Shown piece after piece: positions 4,498 to 6,496 of a stretch of DNA of 6,496 nt. The notes below the pieces were generated by a model. The model was not told where the DNA came from. It saw nothing but the letters and a program-made list of their open reading frames with translations, and searched no databases. Origin of the DNA: Acidobacteriaceae bacterium. Lineage in GTDB: Bacteria > Acidobacteriota > Terriglobia > Terriglobales > Acidobacteriaceae. Position 1 is the first letter of the stretch, and each line of letters begins with the position of its first letter. The position numbers and the translations under genes are program-made. The stretch spans positions 1 through 6,496 of the forward strand of contig JAOAPJ010000380.1 of assembly GCA_025462805.1 (NCBI GenBank), given 5' to 3'.

Positions 4498-6483
4498 ATG
4501 CGCCTCAAGACAAAATTAGTTCTGGCGATCACCGGCCTGGTCTTCCTGGTGGTGACGGTTTTGTCGTGGCTGTTCCTCGAGCAGTTGATGGCGCAGCGCA
4601 TCAGCCAGTCTTACGCCGCCAACGACATGGTGGCGCACCAGATCCTCTACGAGACGGAGCTGGCGCTGAACAATGGGCTGCGCGTCCGTCAGTTCAATCC
4701 CAACGACACTGAGGCCTGGCGCGCGGCAGTGTCGGATTCGCTGCAGCATGACGAGGGCCTGAACGGGCTGCTCAACTCGGTCATCCGCTACTCGCCTACC
4801 GTATTCGATGTGGCCATTGCGGACCGCTATGGGCGCGCCGTCCTGAGCACCGACCCCACTCAGGACAACCAAGCGCTGCCGGATCGCGAAGACTACGGAA
4901 AGCTGCAGCATGCCGGCCTGATCACCACCATCCGCGCCGTCTTCGGGCCGCCCCGCGTCTACAACATCGCCCTGCCGCTCGAGCGCAAGATCGCTCCCGG
5001 CAAGACCCAACCCTTTCTCAGTATCCGGGTGGGCATCCGCACGACCTTCCTGCATAACGTCTTCGCGCCCTGGATCTGGGCCTCGCTCACTTTCACGGGA
5101 ATTGCCATCCTGTCCTCGCTGGCGGTCGCCGCCCTGCTCGCCAACCTCGCGCTGCAGCCGATCGAACAGATCAGCCTGCGTCTGGACACGCTGGAACAGG
5201 CGGACTCCCGCGACCAGGCCGAGCTGGCGCCGCCGCCGCGGGAAAACCGGCTGATCCGCGGGTCTACCGAGGACACCGTCGTCCAGGTCTCCGACAAGAT
5301 CGAGCGCATCGGCCGCCGCATGCGCAACGTCGAAGAGGTCTTCTCCGCCCTCAAGGAGAACCTCGACTCCATCATGGCGAACCTGCAGGACGGCATCCTG
5401 CTGTTCACCGGCGAGGGTCGCACGGCGCTCGTCTCCGATTCGGTCGAGCGTTTCCTGGGCATCCCGCGCAGCGAGCTCTTTGGCGGAACCGTCACCAGCA
5501 TCTTCAAGAGCGATACCAAGATCGGCCGACTCGTCCTGGACGCCTTCGAAGAGGGTCGCCCGCTGGATCAGGAGGAGGTCGAGACCGAGATAGGGCGCCA
5601 CGTCCAGGTCTCGCTGGACTTCGTGGTGGACCAGCAGGCGAAGCCAGGAGCTGTGGCACCGGGCGCGTCGCTCGGGGCCCTGCTCACCCTGCACGACCTG
5701 GAATCCGTGCGCGAGATTGAGAGCGAGATCGAGCTATCCCGCCGCCTCGCGGCCATCGGCCGCCTCACCTCGGGCGTCGGGCATGAGGTGAAGAACCCGA
5801 TCAACGCCATCGTGGTCCACCTGGAGCTGCTGCGCAACAAGCTGTCCGGTCCGGACTCCCGCGCCATGCGCCACCTGGAGATCATCGAGAGCGAGATCCA
5901 GCGCCTGGATCGCGTGGTGCAGACCCTGGTCGACTTCTCCCGCCCGGTTGAGCTGCAGCTCAAGGAGCAGGACATACGCCGCGTGGTCTCAGGCGTTCTG
6001 ATGCTGGCATCCGCCGAGCTCGAGACCCACAGCGTCCGGGTGTACAGCCATATGCCCGACCATCCGCTGGTCACCAAGGTCGATGCTGACCTGATCAAGC
6101 AGGCCATCCTGAATGTCGTCCTCAACGGGGCCCAGTCCATGGGCAACGGAGGTGAGCTGCACGTGACCCTACGGGAAGAGGGCCGGAGCGCGGCCATCGA
6201 GATCTCGGACAGCGGCAGCGGCATCCCCCCGGACATCCGGGAGAAGATTTTTGACCTTTATTTCACTACCCGCAAGAACGGAAGTGGTATTGGCCTCGCG
6301 ATGACGTACCGTATCATTCAGTTGCATAATGGAAGCATAGACGTACAATCCGAGCAAAACATCGGTAGTACTTTCACCCTGAAACTTCCTCTGCTGGCTT
6401 CAGCAGAGGGCAAACTGCGCGGTTCTCCGTTGGACACAACAACTTCGGCTCCGGCCTTCACTTCCGAGGGATCCGGCCTATGA
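4498..6483 (+). CDS. Membrane-bound sensor histidine kinase (NtrB-like, Cache-like sensor plus PAS)
   Basis: Numbered from the ATG at 4498 (661 residues): a short basic N-terminus, membrane helix 1 (about 7-27), an extracytoplasmic sensor region (about 28-190) containing VFDVAIADRYGRAVLSTDP-type Cache-like sequence, membrane helix 2 (about 193-219) and a HAMP-like segment beginning ALQPIEQIS. An acidic/proline linker (about 233-260), a coiled coil, a PAS domain (about 287-402), the dimerisation H-box GHEVKNP with phospho-accepting H429, and an ATPase domain complete the core: N-box N543, G1 DSGSG (571-575), F-box IFDLYFTTR (584-592), G2 GSGIGLAM (595-602). The HEVKNP box places it with NtrB/PhoR-like kinases that partner NtrC-type regulators. 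A GTG at 4489 would add three residues; neither start has a good ribosome site. The last 30 residues form a Ser/Thr-rich tail beyond the kinase fold. The signal is unknown. The adjacent regulator is its probable substrate. Confidence 0.92.
   Translation: MRLKTKLVLAITGLVFLVVTVLSWLFLEQLMAQRISQSYAANDMVAHQILYETELALNNGLRVRQFNPNDTEAWRAAVSDSLQHDEGLNGLLNSVIRYSPTVFDVAIADRYGRAVLSTDPTQDNQALPDREDYGKLQHAGLITTIRAVFGPPRVYNIALPLERKIAPGKTQPFLSIRVGIRTTFLHNVFAPWIWASLTFTGIAILSSLAVAALLANLALQPIEQISLRLDTLEQADSRDQAELAPPPRENRLIRGSTEDTVVQVSDKIERIGRRMRNVEEVFSALKENLDSIMANLQDGILLFTGEGRTALVSDSVERFLGIPRSELFGGTVTSIFKSDTKIGRLVLDAFEEGRPLDQEEVETEIGRHVQVSLDFVVDQQAKPGAVAPGASLGALLTLHDLESVREIESEIELSRRLAAIGRLTSGVGHEVKNPINAIVVHLELLRNKLSGPDSRAMRHLEIIESEIQRLDRVVQTLVDFSRPVELQLKEQDIRRVVSGVLMLASAELETHSVRVYSHMPDHPLVTKVDADLIKQAILNVVLNGAQSMGNGGELHVTLREEGRSAAIEISDSGSGIPPDIREKIFDLYFTTRKNGSGIGLAMTYRIIQLHNGSIDVQSEQNIGSTFTLKLPLLASAEGKLRGSPLDTTTSAPAFTSEGSGL
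6322..6349 (+). promoter_or_regulatory. Candidate internal promoter inside the 3' end of the kinase gene
   Basis: TTGCAT (6322-6327), a 16-base spacer and TACAAT (6344-6349) resemble a sigma-70 promoter: the -10 matches five of six positions and the -35 three of six. The pair sits where the kinase coding sequence drops in GC and uses AT-ending codons, unlike the rest of the gene. Transcription would start near 6356, giving a leader of about 125 nt for the gene starting at 6480. Such matches can occur by chance in a coding sequence. Confidence 0.25.
6388..6409 (+). repeat. Perfect 9-bp inverted repeat (stem-loop) near the kinase 3' end
   Basis: CCTCTGCTG (6388-6396), loop GCTT, CAGCAGAGG (6401-6409) form a perfect stem, extendable by a T-G wobble at 6387/6410. 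It lies within the kinase coding frame, at the junction between the ATPase domain and the C-terminal tail, about 70 bases before the next start codon. No T run follows on either strand, so it is not an intrinsic terminator. An RNA stability, attenuation or processing element is possible. Confidence 0.6.
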
Positions 6484-6496
6484 TGCGGCGAAAGTT
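6480..6496 (+). CDS. Start of a downstream gene (partial, product unknown)
   Basis: Only five full codons are visible (MMRRK), from an ATG at 6480 that overlaps the kinase TGA as ATGA; a second ATG follows at 6483. GAGGGA at 6466-6471 lies eight bases before the first ATG, a good ribosome site that favours 6480. The Met-Met-Arg-Arg-Lys opening would suit the basic head of a signal peptide or membrane anchor, but this cannot be judged from five residues. The overlap suggests co-transcription and translational coupling with the kinase. Confidence 0.55.

Noticed and set aside
4516..5694. 392-residue minus-strand frame opposite the kinase
   Set aside because: Low-complexity Arg/Gln/Asp/Gly-rich translation typical of an antisense shadow; the kinase on the plus strand is unambiguous.

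Overview
This 6.5 kb window is GC-rich and densely coding, with strongly GC-biased third codon positions. It comes from a bacterial chromosome. The gene set is a CHHGVRS-type rhodanese, a long M20 dipeptidase, MobA, a sigma-54 activator and a Cache/PAS sensor kinase. This would fit Acidobacteriota or another GC-rich soil lineage, but that placement is an impression from protein style, not a proof. I see no insertion sequence, phage gene, CRISPR array, tRNA or rRNA.

Left half (minus strand, read from about 2703 down to 1): a single-domain rhodanese (2377-2703); a 103-bp gap with a possible promoter and an ACGTAT direct repeat; an M20-family metallodipeptidase (810-2273); the molybdenum cofactor guanylyltransferase mobA (166-795, possibly starting at a CTG at 813); and the 5' end of a proline-rich unknown gene that runs off the left edge (1-169). 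The last three are packed with zero or four-base overlaps and look like one transcript. The rhodanese may be read through into it or stand alone.

Right half (plus strand): a 129-bp divergent region, a complete NtrC-type response regulator (2833-4257), a 231-bp non-coding gap, a membrane-bound NtrB-like sensor histidine kinase (4498-6483), and the first few codons of a further gene overlapping the kinase stop by four bases (6480 onward). The regulator has receiver, AAA+ with intact GAFTGA, and Fis-type HTH domains. The kinase has two membrane segments, an extracytoplasmic sensor region, a PAS domain and all catalytic boxes. Together they are most simply a two-component system that senses an extracytoplasmic signal and switches on sigma-54 promoters.

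Nothing here looks like a wholly new system. The parts most worth a second look are regulatory. The regulator-kinase gap holds a perfect 12-bp palindrome and a sigma-54-like element at roughly activator-site spacing. The 3' end of the kinase gene drops in GC and holds a promoter-like pair plus a perfect 9-bp stem hairpin just before the next gene. The mobA start appears to be a non-canonical CTG coupled to the preceding stop codon.
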